Origin: Oncomelania hupensis
Lineage: Eukaryota > Mollusca > Gastropoda > Littorinimorpha > Pomatiopsidae
Length of the DNA: 64,000 nucleotides
Assembly: GCA_036898135.1 (NCBI GenBank)
Contig: CM072525.1
Coordinates: forward strand, 54,776,299 to 54,840,298
Direction: 5' to 3'
Below the pieces are notes generated by a model. It was not told where the DNA came from and searched no databases. It was given only the letters and a program-made list of their open reading frames with translations. Positions 10,150-20,024 of this stretch are shown one piece after another (the stretch's first letter is position 1; the number at the start of each line of letters is the position of its first letter). A program made the translations under genes and the position numbers.

Positions 10150-10818
10150 ATGTGATGCTGCTGGATTAACGACTCCTAGCAGATGCTAGGGCAGTTTTGT
10201 AGCTCTCGATAGATGTTAAGCCAGCAGTGAATTGTCCATGGAAACCCCCGTTGGGGTGCCGGGGGTTTCAGTATAAATAGTATCCCCACTTTCTGGAAAT
10301 TTAGTGCTTTAAATTCCCACTGTCGCTGTCTTTCTCATTTGCTCTTTCTCATTCCTGCTCTGTTCTATCAATCTGCTATACTATCGTCTTCTTCGCTAGA
10401 CCAGTCTCCTACTTTTTTCTTGAAAACTCTTCCGGGACAAGACTCCTTGTTTGTGTATGAGGTCTGTTGGATCAGCTTGGGAATATTGGACGCTTTCTGC
10501 CAGGTGGTCACTAGGGCTTCCTATGTTATTATTTAGCAATGTAGGCATTTTATATGTATGTGTTTTGTTGATAATTTATAATGATGTTTGTATTCTATTT
10601 TGTTTTTGTAAACGGGGGTTCGATAAGTTGGGGTAAAGCCTCAGCCGTCCCCTGCGTGGGATGTCTTTATTGTAAAGTGACTGGCTGGTGGAGACCTTTC
10701 AGTTTTACCACTAGGGTTGTTTCGGCAGATCTTTTATGCGGATTGGGGGTTGTCCGGTCCTGATTTGGCTCGGAAGAGTCCGCTGGACCTAAAGCAACAA
10801 TTATGTAATGTAATGTTA
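10150..10818 (+). repeat. RepA dispersed repeat, uninterrupted copy
   Basis: The stretch 10371-10611 matches 1-243, and 10612-10818 matches 2975-3187, so this copy shows RepA without the transposon. Upstream, unshared in this window, are a TATA-like box (TATAAATAG at about 10273-10281) and a pyrimidine-rich stretch; whether they belong to RepA is uncertain. It ends in GGACCTAAAGCAACA and a TGTAATG tail. The left edge is a guess. Confidence 0.65.
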
Positions 10819-11073
10819 TGTCCATGGAAGCAGTGGATAAATCCGTAAAGCTGTAGGTAAGTCTGCACCATACTGTACAGCTTTGCCCATTTATCCACTG
10901 GGTAGAACTAAATGCTTCCTGAACACCACTTCAGGTGGTGCAAGGCAAAGCCAGGTGTTGTATGGAAAGGATTGTTTGTATTGCTTTGTGTTGTGTTAGG
11001 GCATGTACTGAGTGTTCAGTAATTTATTATCTTAATCATTTCGATTAATTCCAATCAGAATTTTGTTCCCCAG
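10819..11073 (+). other. Region upstream of the first recognised RRP7A exon
   Basis: It contains a strong donor-like CTGTAG/GTAAGT at 10857 but no open frame with a start codon in the phase needed, because a TAA sits in frame at 10838-10840. The missing first exon of RRP7A is therefore not placed. No promoter is evident. Confidence 0.4.
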
Positions 11074-11222
11074 TTGTACCAGTAAAGTTTGATCAGAGCA
11101 ACACCAAACTACACTACCTTTACTTAAAAGAGTTAAAGCAACATGGAGTTCCACAAGCAGATGCAGAGAAGCCATTGGGAAGAACAGTATTTATTGGCAA
11201 CACACCTGTATGGGCTACAAAG
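11074..11222 (+). CDS. RRP7A: RRP7A exon with start of RRM
   Basis: The acceptor TTCCCCAG ends at 11073. Two bases complete a codon from the missing upstream exon. Then 49 codons follow, from VPVKFDQSN to NTPVWATK, and the donor AAG/GTTTGA follows at 11223. The end phase is 0. Confidence 0.9.
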
Positions 11223-14200
11223 GTTTGATTTCTGCCTCTTTTTCTTTTCTCGTGCAGTTGGTTTTTCTCATTAGTAATTTGCTATGCTTGTTACTAAAGT
11301 TTGCAATAAAAGTTTTTTTAATACCTGTAATACTAATAGGCTTTATTTGGAAATGGGAGGTAACTTGTCTTTTTGTTTTGTTTTTAGTTACCTAGAGTTA
11401 TCTGGGCGGACATCTGGTCTCAGAACACTATGAAAGCTACCCCGAGCTGCAAGCTTTTCTTCTGGGAAGGGGGGTTGTGGTTGTAGGGCAGTGCAAGGCT
11501 GAACTAGCAGAGCTGAAATCAATTTTTCAGTTGATCCAAAAGGTTTGATGGAGCACAGAGCAGAAATTTTAGACGAGAAACTGTTAGCAAAGGATGTCCA
11601 CCTCAACTCTGGCGCAACATGTGGGCAAGCTGGCCACAGTTGTTTCCCCTTGTATTTCCGAGCATGGTCTTTTTGTCACGTTTAATGTAAAGGGGATTGT
11701 TGGTACAATGGGAATGGTTTAATGTAAAGGGGATTTTTGGTACAATGGGAATGGTTTAATGTAAAGGGGATTGTTGGTACAATGGGAATGGTTTAATGTA
11801 AAGGGGATTGTTGGTACAATGGGAATGGTTTAATGTAAAGGGGATTGTTGGTACAATGGGAATGGTTTAATGTAAAGGGGATTGTTGGTACAATGGGAAT
11901 GGTTAAATGTAAAGGGGATTGTTGGTACAATGGGAATGGTTAAATGTAAAGGGGATTGTTGGTACAATGGGAATGGTTTAATGTAAAGGGGATTGTTGGT
12001 ACAATGGGAATGGTTTAATGTAAAGGGGATTGTTGGTACAATGGGAATGGTTTAATATAAAGGGGATTGTTGGTACAATGGGAATGGTTTTAAATTTCAT
12101 TCATAATAGTTGGAATAGCCCAAGGTTATTTGTAGAGTTGAGGTTACGGTACGTGCATTTTGTTTATTGGAATTCAGATGAAATTTATTGTTTTGTGTTT
12201 AATCAGGAGAGTTTCCATCAAGCGTTCAGCCATTGTGGCAGAGTGGAAAAGGTTTTCCTTCAAGCAAGACCTGGACAGAGAAACTCCACTGATGAAGCTG
12301 GCGATGCCAGGCTTAGGCAGCAAATGCTGCCCAAGATGAACCACAGAGAGGCTTATGTTGTGTTCAACAAGCCAGAGGCTGTGAAGAAAGCGGTGAGCTT
12401 GCCCTACAGTACCCCTCTCATCCTTTCCACTAAGGGAGTGACCATTACTTATGGATTAGCAGGTTTGCATTGTTAAGTTGAATTCAAAATGATTAATTAG
12501 TTAAGATTAGTATTTTATATCCTTTGTGTTCAACAATAAAATTTGGTATTGTATGCATACAAGCAATGAAGCACACCACCACCATTACAATTACTATGAT
12601 GGCGAAGATGGTTATGCCGATGACCATGATGATGCACACCGTCACACTGATCGCTCTTCAGGTTGGCCATGGCTATTGCATAAATTGCCATAAACGGCGC
12701 ACGCCCAAAACTGCTGACGCAATAGCCCGCTGTCCTACTATCGTTCACAGCATTGCTGCTATAGCAGGTAGAAAAACACATACCCGTCTTAAAGTATTAA
12801 TATCTTTTGACTCCGTTAAGTCCATAACATTTTTCAATCTCTTTTAAAATTATTATGCATGAAAAATGATTTGTGAAAACACCACCACGAAAGATGTATA
12901 TATTTATGTAGGTATGACCCCCCCCCCCCCCCCCCCCCACCCCTCTATGAACACGGCAGGGACAATGACATAGCACTGCAGATTTTACCCATTTTGAAAA
13001 TACTATTGCTCTGATAATAGTGCACACAAATCTCCACAAATCTTCTCTTTCCTTTTCCTTTAATGTCCATCCGTCATACTAGAAAATTACTGACATATCA
13101 GGGGGTATTTTGTAGGTTCTTCATTGGAGAGAGAGCACCTAAGTGAAATAAAATAGGCTGCTGTATGTGGATCTGAAGAAGGAGCTGGTCATCCTAAAGC
13201 CACAGGGCATCCTAGTGATGATGCACCAGATCCACACTGCCATAAAAAGAACAAAAAAACAACTGGACTGGTTAAAGGCTTAACATTTCTTTTAACACTC
13301 TCGCCGTGAATGTGTTGAGTGAGGGAAAAAGACTGGACAATTGAGGAAAGGAGGGACTACCAGCTGCAAACTTTGAATCTGAATCATGCATTGTATTGGA
13401 GCACAAAGTTCAAGGAGGTGCAATGAGGCAGAAGAGGGAGACAGAAAAAGAGGTGGGAGGATAACATTCGAGAATGGGCGGGCTTGACACTGAGCGAAGC
13501 CATGAGTGTTGCTGAGGACAGAGAAATATGGAGTACGCTGGTTAATTAATCATCTGTGGTGCCCCAACGTCCTTCGAGTTTCGGGATAGGATAGGACGAA
13601 GGTCAGTTTTGTGTGAATGTTGTAAGAATTCTGTTGCGCTGATGGTGTGCAAGTTAAAAACGCTGATGACCTTCAGTAATCCTGTCAGTGTTGGGTGATA
13701 TTTTAGCAATCTATTTGAGTTGCACTTTAGTCTGATGTTTTTTTTTTCTTAATCTTTTGCAGAGTATAAGAATCTCTATCTGCAGTCTAGGGCCAGACAG
13801 ATCAGCAAAGAGGAGATAACAGAAAAGATTAAAGAATATGACAGAATAGAGAAAGAGGTAAGTTAAATGACCCTAGTGTGTGTGCTGGCGTTTTAGTGCA
13901 ACTGGCACTCAGCCATCTTGGACATAAGTGTCAGGATCTTTAAAGTCCATACAATGGAATGCATGCATGAACAGACTCCACCCTTAGTTTATACTTTTAT
14001 CCAAAGGAGTACGTTTATGTTTAAGGTACAATATAGATCTATGCTTTTTTTCACCCAGAAAGAAGTACGTTTATGTGTAAAGTACAATATAGATCTATGC
14101 TTTTTTTCACCCAGAAAGAAGTACGTTTATATGTAAGGTACAATATAGATCTATGCTTTTTTTCACCCAGAAAGAAGTACGTTTATGTGTAAGGTACAAT

Positions 14201-17200
14201 ATAGATCTATGCTTTTTTTTACCCAGAAAGAAGTACGTTTATATGTAAGGTACAATATAGATCTATGCTTTTTTTCACACAGAAAGAAGAAACTTTGAAA
14301 AATTCTGGTCCAGATGAAGATGGCTGGATAACGGTGACTAGGGTTGGGAAAAACAAAGGAGCGCCCAGAACAGAAGCAGAGGAGCATCGTGTCAAAACTA
14401 AAGATGCAAGAAGGAGAAAGAAAAAGGTACCTGATTATCTGCTTTATGTGTTTTTGGATCTAGATTTGCATCTGTGAGGTAAATTTTATAAATCATCTGT
14501 TGAAGCCAATTCAGACTATAAATACAAGTTGAGAGTGCACTGCGAAATACTTTGTAGCAAGGAAAATGAGTACTATTTTGTACATGTCACGAGACGTGCC
14601 TCAGGTGGAATATTATGAGGGAACTGCAAGTACACACATACAGCTACATGCACACAATCCCATACATACAGACAACTTTCCAAATAACCATTGAAAGGGA
14701 CACATACAAGGAAGAATAAATTCAACACGAGATGTTATCTAACAACAGCTTTATATACCAGCAAAAAAGTCATAGAAGCTTGATTCCCTGGTGTACTGCA
14801 TAACCGTCACACCAAAGCCAGCTGATCACCCCAAGTCGTCTCCTCAAATGTGAGTAGTAAGACTACTGAAGACGCGCTCCAGAGTACTCCTTTTGTCCTC
14901 CACCAATGGAAACTTCTCTTGGCATGGAGATGACTCGCCATGACAGGTTAGGTCCCGATGTCAGTATAGCACAACCCATTGTAGTGGGAAACAGCGAGCT
15001 CTGTCTTGAGTAGTGGCTGGCTTACTAGGACACACACCACTGACACAAAGATTCTATGCAGACATCATGCATTCTACAACTCAGAGCCAGTCGTGTCCCT
15101 TATATTCCCCCGCTATCCCATCCCAAGCTAACTTAGGCAAAGAGTTACATTTTCACAAAATGAAACTTACTGTGGCCTGCTCGTGCGACTACAGTATCTA
15201 AATAAATTTCTATCCAAGTCCGGCAGATTATACATTCCTGTAACTAACCAATAGTAACTAGACAACTACACTATCAATACTATAGCGTAATATAGAATGA
15301 GCCCATTAATTTCATTTAGTCCAGACTGGAAAATTCTTTCCGGTAATTTCAGTACAAGCTACAAAAAATGTTAATGACAATTATGGTCACACACTGAAAA
15401 ATAATATAATAGGACTAATGTGAATATTATCAATGAACAAAGGATTTACATACAACCCACCAACACTTAGACCCGCTATTTAGTAATTTTACATACCAAG
15501 TCCAACTGCTGCTTTAGCTGTTTACTCGTTCAGCACTACAATGCAAGTGACCACCTAGACTGCCTGCTAAAGACGCTATATAAAAATCACATGCAACAAA
15601 TAATTTGTAAGTACACTAACTCTGCTACATCAGTCCCTGCATGTATGAGCTAAAGTAGGCCTATCACGTTTAGTCCTTTAGTCTGCTGTAATCAAGTCAT
15701 CTGTTGCTCGTGACAGTACATATAGAGTTTTAAAACGGCTTATACATTTCTCCTCTGCCATTTTGTACACTGATAACAAGGTTTTGATAATATAATAATT
15801 CCTTTTCTTCAAAGGTCCTTATGGCCATTTGGCTCTGTAGTCAGTTCCTTTCTGCCAAATTGCTGTCGTGTTTTGTCTCTACGTTGGGCATTTGTTGGGC
15901 TGTCTTGATGTGCATGTTCCAAGTTCTGTTGTTTTTGAGTCCATTTGTTTCCTTTAGAACTTAGGTAATGACAACGTTCATTCCTATTTTGTTGCAGGAA
16001 CTGAGCAACTTTTACGCCTTCCAGATCAGAGAAGGAAAAAAACAGAGTAAGTACCGTCTTTTTTAATATAACCACACTATCCTATCCTATCCTATCCTGT
16101 CCCATAACCCGAAGGTCGTAGGGGCACCACAGATGATCGCTTAACCAGCATACTCCATCTTTCTCTGTCCTCAGCAGCCCTCATGGCTTCGCTCAGTGTC
16201 AAACCAGTCCATTCTCGAATGTTGTCCTCCCACCTCTTTTTCGGTCTCCCCCTTCTTCTACCTCCTTGCACTGTGCCTTGCAGAATGGTCTTTGCAAGGC
16301 CTGATGATCTGGTGACGTGGCCATACCATCGGAGTTTCCGTTTCTTCACCACTGTGAGCAGGCATTGATCTTCTATCCAGTTCTCCTTTGCTGTGCGCAT
16401 GCCTTTTCGGATGTCATTGTTGATTTTTCGATAGACATCAGCTCCCTGTGAGGTGTTCTTTTTCTTTTTTAACTCTCTTCGTTTATCACACAGATCCAAA
16501 AGTTCAGGTGTGATCCACGGCTTCTTCTTTGGTCGGTGCTTGCCAAGGATCTCAGTGGCGGCATCTGTTACAGCTGAGTTGAAGGTATTGGTCATGGTGT
16601 TGACATCTACTTCGCCTGCCCCCAATATAAGCAGTGGTGCAAATTTCCCTCCAATTGTGACCTGAAATATTTTTGCCACCTCCGGGTCTTGCAGTTTGTC
16701 CAGGTCGAACTTCAGCCTAGTGCACTTTGCTGTATTTACTCTCTTCAAATGGAGCCGGAAAGACATCATCACAAGATCGTGGTCACTTCCAATGTCTGCT
16801 CCTGGAAAAGTGCGTGTCCTGCCAATGTTGATGCTTGATCTGAAGCGTTTCTTGACCATGATGTAGTCGATCTGGTTGTGATGTTCCCCGCCGGGGCTGT
16901 GCCATGTCCATCGTCTGGATTTTTTGTGGAGACCAAGCGTGTTTGCCAGTGCCAGATTGTTGTATCTGGCAAACTCCAATAGCCTCAGACCCCTGTCATT
17001 TGTCTCGTTGTTGCAGTGGGGTCCGCATGTGTCTCCCCAGTTGTGGTGCGCATCTTGGCCAACCTTGGCATTCCAGTCGCCTTGCACTATGACTATGTCC
17101 TTCTTCGGCACTTGGTCAAGGACCGCCTGTATATTTTCATAAAAATCCTCCACTTCGCTGTCTTCATAGTCTGATGTTGGGGCATAGGCCTGGGTGATGG

Positions 17201-19447
17201 TAATGTTGAAAGGGGTTGCTCTCAGACGGATGGTAATGAGTCTACTGGAGACTGGGCGGCAACCCATGACAGTGGCTAGAATGTTCTTGTGGACCAAGAA
17301 TCCAACGCCGTGTTCGTGCCTGTCATCTCTACCGCTGAAATAGAGCTTGTGGCCTTTGTCAGTCGTTGTTTCACCTAGGCCTTTCCAGCGCAGTTCGCTG
17401 ATACCTAGAACGTTCCATCGATAGTGGTCCAGCTCGTGGGCCAGTTCTTCTAATTTTCCTTCCGCAGTTAGGGTCCTGACATTCCAGGTTCCTATGACGA
17501 TGTTGTTTCTCGTGCGGATCTTGCTAGTTTGTCCATCAGTAGCATACTTTTCACCTCCGTCCTGGTGGCCAACGGAAGGCGCGGTCCTTGTGTAGCCGGG
17601 CGACGACCGATCCGGCATGGAATTAGTGGATAGCCTCATCATGTGTTGTGTCTTGGGCAAAAAAGACCTGGCAGGGCCCAATCCTCTCCAGGCTGTTGGC
17701 CACAGCCGAAATCCACGAATACAGTGTGGCTCGCCTTGGCCCTGAGCACGTGGTCGTTGAACCTGTAGTAACGTGAGGTTCCTCCGCCCTGGCCGGTGAC
17801 TTCTGTGTAGAAGACTTTCGCCCAGTGATGCCGTGCTAACATCACCCCTGTTAGTCGCCTCTTACGACACGCCGGGAAACGTTGGGTCTATTCTATTTGC
17901 CCGAACCCACAGAGCGTATAACCACACACCCCATATTAAAACTAAAAATCTGATACATACGTGCAACTGAGCAGAAATAATCTTACAGATTAGTGAGTAT
18001 GTAATAACTTGGCCAAAAAAAGACCTTCATGAAACTGAATAAAAAGCACATTGGGCGACAAGCAGCTGCTACATTTCAAAGCTTAGCAGTAGGTACTCCA
18101 AAGTGATTTTCTTTAACTCAATTTGGACACTTAAAGTATTTACGTAGATCTTTTTGTTCTGAACACAGTAGTATTTTTTTTCCCCATTGGACAAATAGGT
18201 AAAAAGTTATTAATGTTTGAAAATGGCGAATGTTGGTGGTTTTTTCGCAACTTTTTGAAATTAAAGAAATTGACAACTTTGGAGTCTCAAAGTGAAGCTA
18301 ATATTGCTACCAGAAAGCTGATTTTTGATAGGTAACCCCTTCATATGTTATACTCCAAGCCCAATTTTATTCACTAGTGTACTACTACGCTCAGCATTCG
18401 TTTCGCTGGATAGGCCTACAAGTTCGCCATGGCTGCAAGATAACCCGAACACCGTTTGTGTACACTTTTCTACGGCAAAGCGCACCGCGATAGAATAATG
18501 CACAAATTAATAAATACCCTAGTTTTATAAAGGAAAGTGTGCTCTTTATTTCTTGCTAATTTTTAAAATTCTTTATAAAATCAAACTTACATCAAAATCG
18601 CTTTAACCACTTTGTTTGGCTCTTTACAACTCTTTCACACATCAGAGCCTGCCATATTTGATATGTGAATGAAGCCAAGTATCCGAACTTCTCATTGGTT
18701 CTAATTTTTAAGCCATCCAATAAAATATCTTAAAGCACTTGTTTGAAACAAGACACCTTGCAGCAGCCGGCGCTGACAATTGTTTTGCAGCAGCATTCAG
18801 CGCTCGGATAGGGGCGTATTCAAAAGCTGTTTACTCGGAATCTTTCGCATAAACATGCATTAAAAACAACACAGATGTAAAGATAAAGCTTTCAAGTTTT
18901 ATTTGAATACAGCCACTGTTCGTTTTGAGGCAGTTTTACATTAATAATAAGTGTTGAAAGTGAAGTCAAAACTGAGTCAAAACTGCCGAGCGGACAAGAG
19001 CCAATGAAGACTTTGGAGTACCTATTAGCAGTCAGTTTGAGCAGTGATTACCAATTATATCATGTTGAATGTCACAACATTGCAATTCCCAAAGTAAACT
19101 CGGATTTTGTGGCATGGAAGCTAAATCACTTCTTTTTGTGGATATCCACTTATAAAGTTGACTGTGTAAACATATTCTCTAAAGTTGACTGTGTAAACAT
19201 GTTCTTTAAATGCTGTTTATAAAAGGTGAGTCCTTTGTTGTGGTGGAAATTATAAGAAGTTGTAAGGCAAGGCATGACAAGTTCCTATAGTTTTATTTTA
19301 AACTCCCAAATCCTGATAGTTAGGGAAAACACTCTTTTGTTTTTTTGTTGGTTTGTTTCAGAAATGGATGAGCTCAGAGAACAGTTCATCAAGGATAAAA
19401 GCAAAGTGGAACAAATGCGAGCACAGCGCAAGTTCAGGCCTTTCTAG
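11074..19447 (+). CDS. RRP7A: RRP7A, ribosomal RNA processing protein 7 (5' exon missing)
   Basis: Six exons joined at consensus GT...AG introns with matching phases give 258 residues: 11074-11222, 12207-12462, 13763-13857, 14283-14426, 15998-16046, 19362-19447. Human RRP7A is about 280 residues, so roughly the first 20-30 are missing and their exon was not found. Residues about 1-49 hold VPVKF...YLYLKELK and the first RRM strand (RTVFIGNTPVW). Residues 50-134 complete the RRM-like fold (AYVVFNKPEAVKKAV). Residues 135-258 are the basic, helical Rrp7 C-terminal domain, with DEDGWITVTR, ELSNFYAFQIRE and the hallmark C-terminus RAQRKFRPF. The family acts in the nucleolus in 35S/45S pre-rRNA processing and 40S assembly (UTP-C/CURI complex in yeast). 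All exons are open and key motifs are kept, so the gene looks functional. Introns 1, 2, 3 and 5 are invaded by repeats. Confidence 0.93.
11684..12090 (+). repeat. 37-bp intronic minisatellite, 11 units
   Basis: Units begin AATGTAAAGGGGATTG and recur every 37 bp from 11684 to 12054. Variants are few (GGTTT or GGTTA at the end, one TTTTTGG, one AATATAAAG). It lies in RRP7A intron 1. Confidence 0.93.
12207..12462 (+). CDS. RRP7A: RRP7A exon, central RRM part
   Basis: The acceptor TTTAATCAG ends at 12206 and the donor CAG/GTTTGC begins at 12463. It encodes ESFHQAFSHCGRVEKVF...REAYVVFNKPEAVKKAV...TYGLA plus one base. It holds the RNP1-like strand and a charged insert (about RPGQRNSTDEAGDARLRQQ) longer than in the human protein. 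Confidence 0.92.
12470..13427. other. RRP7A intron 2, mostly unassigned
   Basis: It contains an unusual open stretch at about 12540-12780 (His/Asp-rich on plus, hydrophobic on minus) and a run of 21 C at 12918-12938. Nothing else is recognised. Confidence 0.5.
12918..12938. repeat. Poly-C run (21 C)
   Basis: An uninterrupted C homopolymer in RRP7A intron 2. Confidence 0.9.
13428..13597 (+). mobile_element. RTE-like LINE 3' end, truncated
   Basis: It matches the 3' ends of the LINE copies at 6372-6549 and (minus) 16078-16240: a KKRWEDNIREW-like coding tail, then TGGTGCCCCAACG, then GGGATAGGATAGGA. It is severely 5'-truncated and lies in RRP7A intron 2. Confidence 0.8.
13763..13857 (+). CDS. 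RRP7A: RRP7A exon, linker helix
   Basis: The acceptor CTTTTGCAG ends at 13762 and the donor GAG/GTAAGT begins at 13858. Two bases complete a split Glu codon, then 31 codons follow: YKNLYLQSRARQ, then ISKEEITEKIKEYDRIEKE. This aligns with the human segment ending in MEAYDQKIAEEE. The end phase is 0. Confidence 0.9.
14003..14282 (+). repeat. 56-bp tandem array of repeated splice signals
   Basis: Five exact 56-bp steps start at 14003, 14059, 14115, 14171 and 14227, and the sixth step is the real exon start at 14283. Four units begin after TTTTTTTCACCCAG-like or TTTTTTTTACCCAG-like acceptors (ending 14058, 14114, 14170, 14226). Each starts AAAGAAG like the real exon, and 18 bases later has GTAAGG or GTAAAG, a good donor. 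The first unit lacks the acceptor AG and has TTAAGG in place of the donor. The array appears to have arisen by duplication of the intron end plus the first 7 exon bases. Confidence 0.93.
14283..14426 (+). CDS. RRP7A: RRP7A exon with DEDGWITVTR motif
   Basis: The acceptor TTTTTTTCACACAG ends at 14282 and the donor AAG/GTACCT begins at 14427. It has 48 whole codons, KEETLKNSGPDEDGWITVTR to RRRKKK. The family motif DE(D/E)GW(V/I)xVTR is intact. The acceptor belongs to a 56-bp tandem array that repeats the same splice signal upstream. Confidence 0.92.
14427..15997 (+). other. RRP7A intron 4, nothing else recognised
   Basis: About 1.6 kb of AT-rich intron with canonical ends. No repeat, ORF or RNA gene with support was seen. 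Confidence 0.6.
15998..16046 (+). CDS. RRP7A: RRP7A short exon (FYAFQIRE)
   Basis: The acceptor TTTTGTTGCAG ends at 15997 and the donor AGA/GTAAGT begins at 16047. It has 16 codons, ELSNFYAFQIREGKKQ, plus one base. This matches human ELLNFYAWQHRE. Confidence 0.9.
16067..16077. repeat. Target-site duplication of half-LINE, left
   Basis: TATAACCACAC, repeated at 17917-17927. Confidence 0.85.
16078..17916 (-). mobile_element. Complete half-LINE (RTE-like) with target-site duplication
   Basis: The element lies antisense in RRP7A intron 5. Its 3' tail appears on plus as four TATCC repeats at 16078-16097 and its 5' end is at about 17916. TATAACCACAC is present on both sides (16067-16077 and 17917-17927), an 11-bp target-site duplication that shows this is one complete insertion. 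It retains the 5' region also seen at 20030-20285, the endonuclease and the 3' coding tail, but lacks the reverse transcriptase. The coding frame runs straight through the deletion. Confidence 0.88.
16092..17681 (-). CDS. LINE endonuclease ORF lacking reverse transcriptase (529 aa)
   Basis: An uninterrupted 529-residue frame. Residues about 58-310 form an APE-type endonuclease with all expected catalytic residues: Asn67 in GTWNVRTL, Glu96 in SELRW, Asp202 and Asn204 in GDWNAKVG, Asp272 in IDYI, and Asp300-His301 in GSDHDLV. Residues 360-440 are the linker toward the reverse transcriptase (AVTDAATEILGKHRPKKK, AKENWIEDQC). At about residue 440 (near 16362) it jumps to the C-terminal tail (KKRKLRWYGHVTRS, RGRPKKRWEDNIREW). 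The copy at 6106 shows QEIENSLN following DQC, which identifies the deletion point. Such proteins nick target DNA in full LINEs. Without reverse transcriptase this one could move only with help from a full-length relative. Whether it is expressed is unknown. Confidence 0.85.
   Translation of the reverse strand: MGPARSFLPKTQHMMRLSTNSMPDRSSPGYTRTAPSVGHQDGGEKYATDGQTSKIRTRNNIVIGTWNVRTLTAEGKLEELAHELDHYRWNVLGISELRWKGLGETTTDKGHKLYFSGRDDRHEHGVGFLVHKNILATVMGCRPVSSRLITIRLRATPFNITITQAYAPTSDYEDSEVEDFYENIQAVLDQVPKKDIVIVQGDWNAKVGQDAHHNWGDTCGPHCNNETNDRGLRLLEFARYNNLALANTLGLHKKSRRWTWHSPGGEHHNQIDYIMVKKRFRSSINIGRTRTFPGADIGSDHDLVMMSFRLHLKRVNTAKCTRLKFDLDKLQDPEVAKIFQVTIGGKFAPLLILGAGEVDVNTMTNTFNSAVTDAATEILGKHRPKKKPWITPELLDLCDKRRELKKKKNTSQGADVYRKINNDIRKGMRTAKENWIEDQCLLTVVKKRKLRWYGHVTRSSGLAKTILQGTVQGGRRRGRPKKRWEDNIREWTGLTLSEAMRAAEDRERWSMLVKRSSVVPLRPSGYGTG
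17917..17927. repeat. Target-site duplication of half-LINE, right
   Basis: TATAACCACAC, the partner of 16067-16077. Confidence 0.85.
17928..19361 (+). other. RRP7A intron 5, remainder
   Basis: About 1.4 kb of AT-rich sequence after the half-LINE. Short ORFs only. No supported feature. Confidence 0.6.
19362..19447 (+). CDS. RRP7A: RRP7A terminal exon
   Basis: The acceptor TTTGTTTCAG ends at 19361. Two bases finish a Lys codon, then MDELREQFIKDKSKVEQ and the invariant C-terminus MRAQRKFRPF precede TAG at 19445-19447. Human ends RAQRKFRPY. Confidence 0.95.
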
Positions 19448-19760
19448 TGTGGAACACACAGTGTGTTTGTGTTTGTCTTTGGTATGCATCAACACTGAAA
19501 ATGTTGTGTTGGTGTGTATGACTTTGGTATGCTTCAACACTGATAATGTTGTGTTGGTGTGTATGTCTTTGGAATGCCTCAACACAAAAAATGCTGCGTG
19601 TTTGTGTGTATGTCTTTGGTATGCCTCAATACTAAAAATGCTGTGTGTTTGTGTTTATAATGTCTGAATACAGAAAATACTGTGTGTTCGTGTGTATCAT
19701 GTCTAAATACTGTGTGTTTGCGTGTATTTGTATTCTGAGCACTGAAAATACTGTGTTTGA
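19440..19760 (+). repeat. 45-bp degenerate minisatellite in the RRP7A 3' UTR
   Basis: A GTCTTTGGTATGCNTCAACAC-type unit recurs at about 19481, 19526, 19571 and 19618, then decays to about 19760. It starts at the stop codon, so it would lie in the 3' UTR. Confidence 0.8.
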
Positions 19761-19803
19761 GTGCAATGTTGCTGAGATGTATGAACAATGTGAAAAATGA
19801 AAG

Positions 19804-19809
19804 AATAAA
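19804..19809 (+). promoter_or_regulatory. RRP7A: Candidate polyadenylation signal AATAAA
   Basis: AATAAA lies 357 bp after the RRP7A stop codon and just past the minisatellite. It is the nearest canonical signal I see. Confidence 0.55.
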
Positions 19810-20024
19810 AAACCACAGGAAATAGCAAAAAAACATGAATGTTCATTATCTTCTTCTCCTCCTCTGTTCTTTCTTCATCTTGTGCCTTTTGTTTTCCTCC
19901 TTTTCCTCCCTCATCCATAAAGTTTCTTATTTTCTGGAAAAAGTGTTGGACACATAACTGAAGTTTTATGTTTTTTTGTGTTTTTCTAGTGTGCATGTTT
20001 TTTAATTAATTTATTTGTTTAAGG

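Noticed and set aside
10819..10860. Candidate first exon of RRP7A ending at the GTAAGT donor at 10857
   Set aside because: In the phase required to join 11074 there is a TAA at 10838-10840 and no start codon after it.
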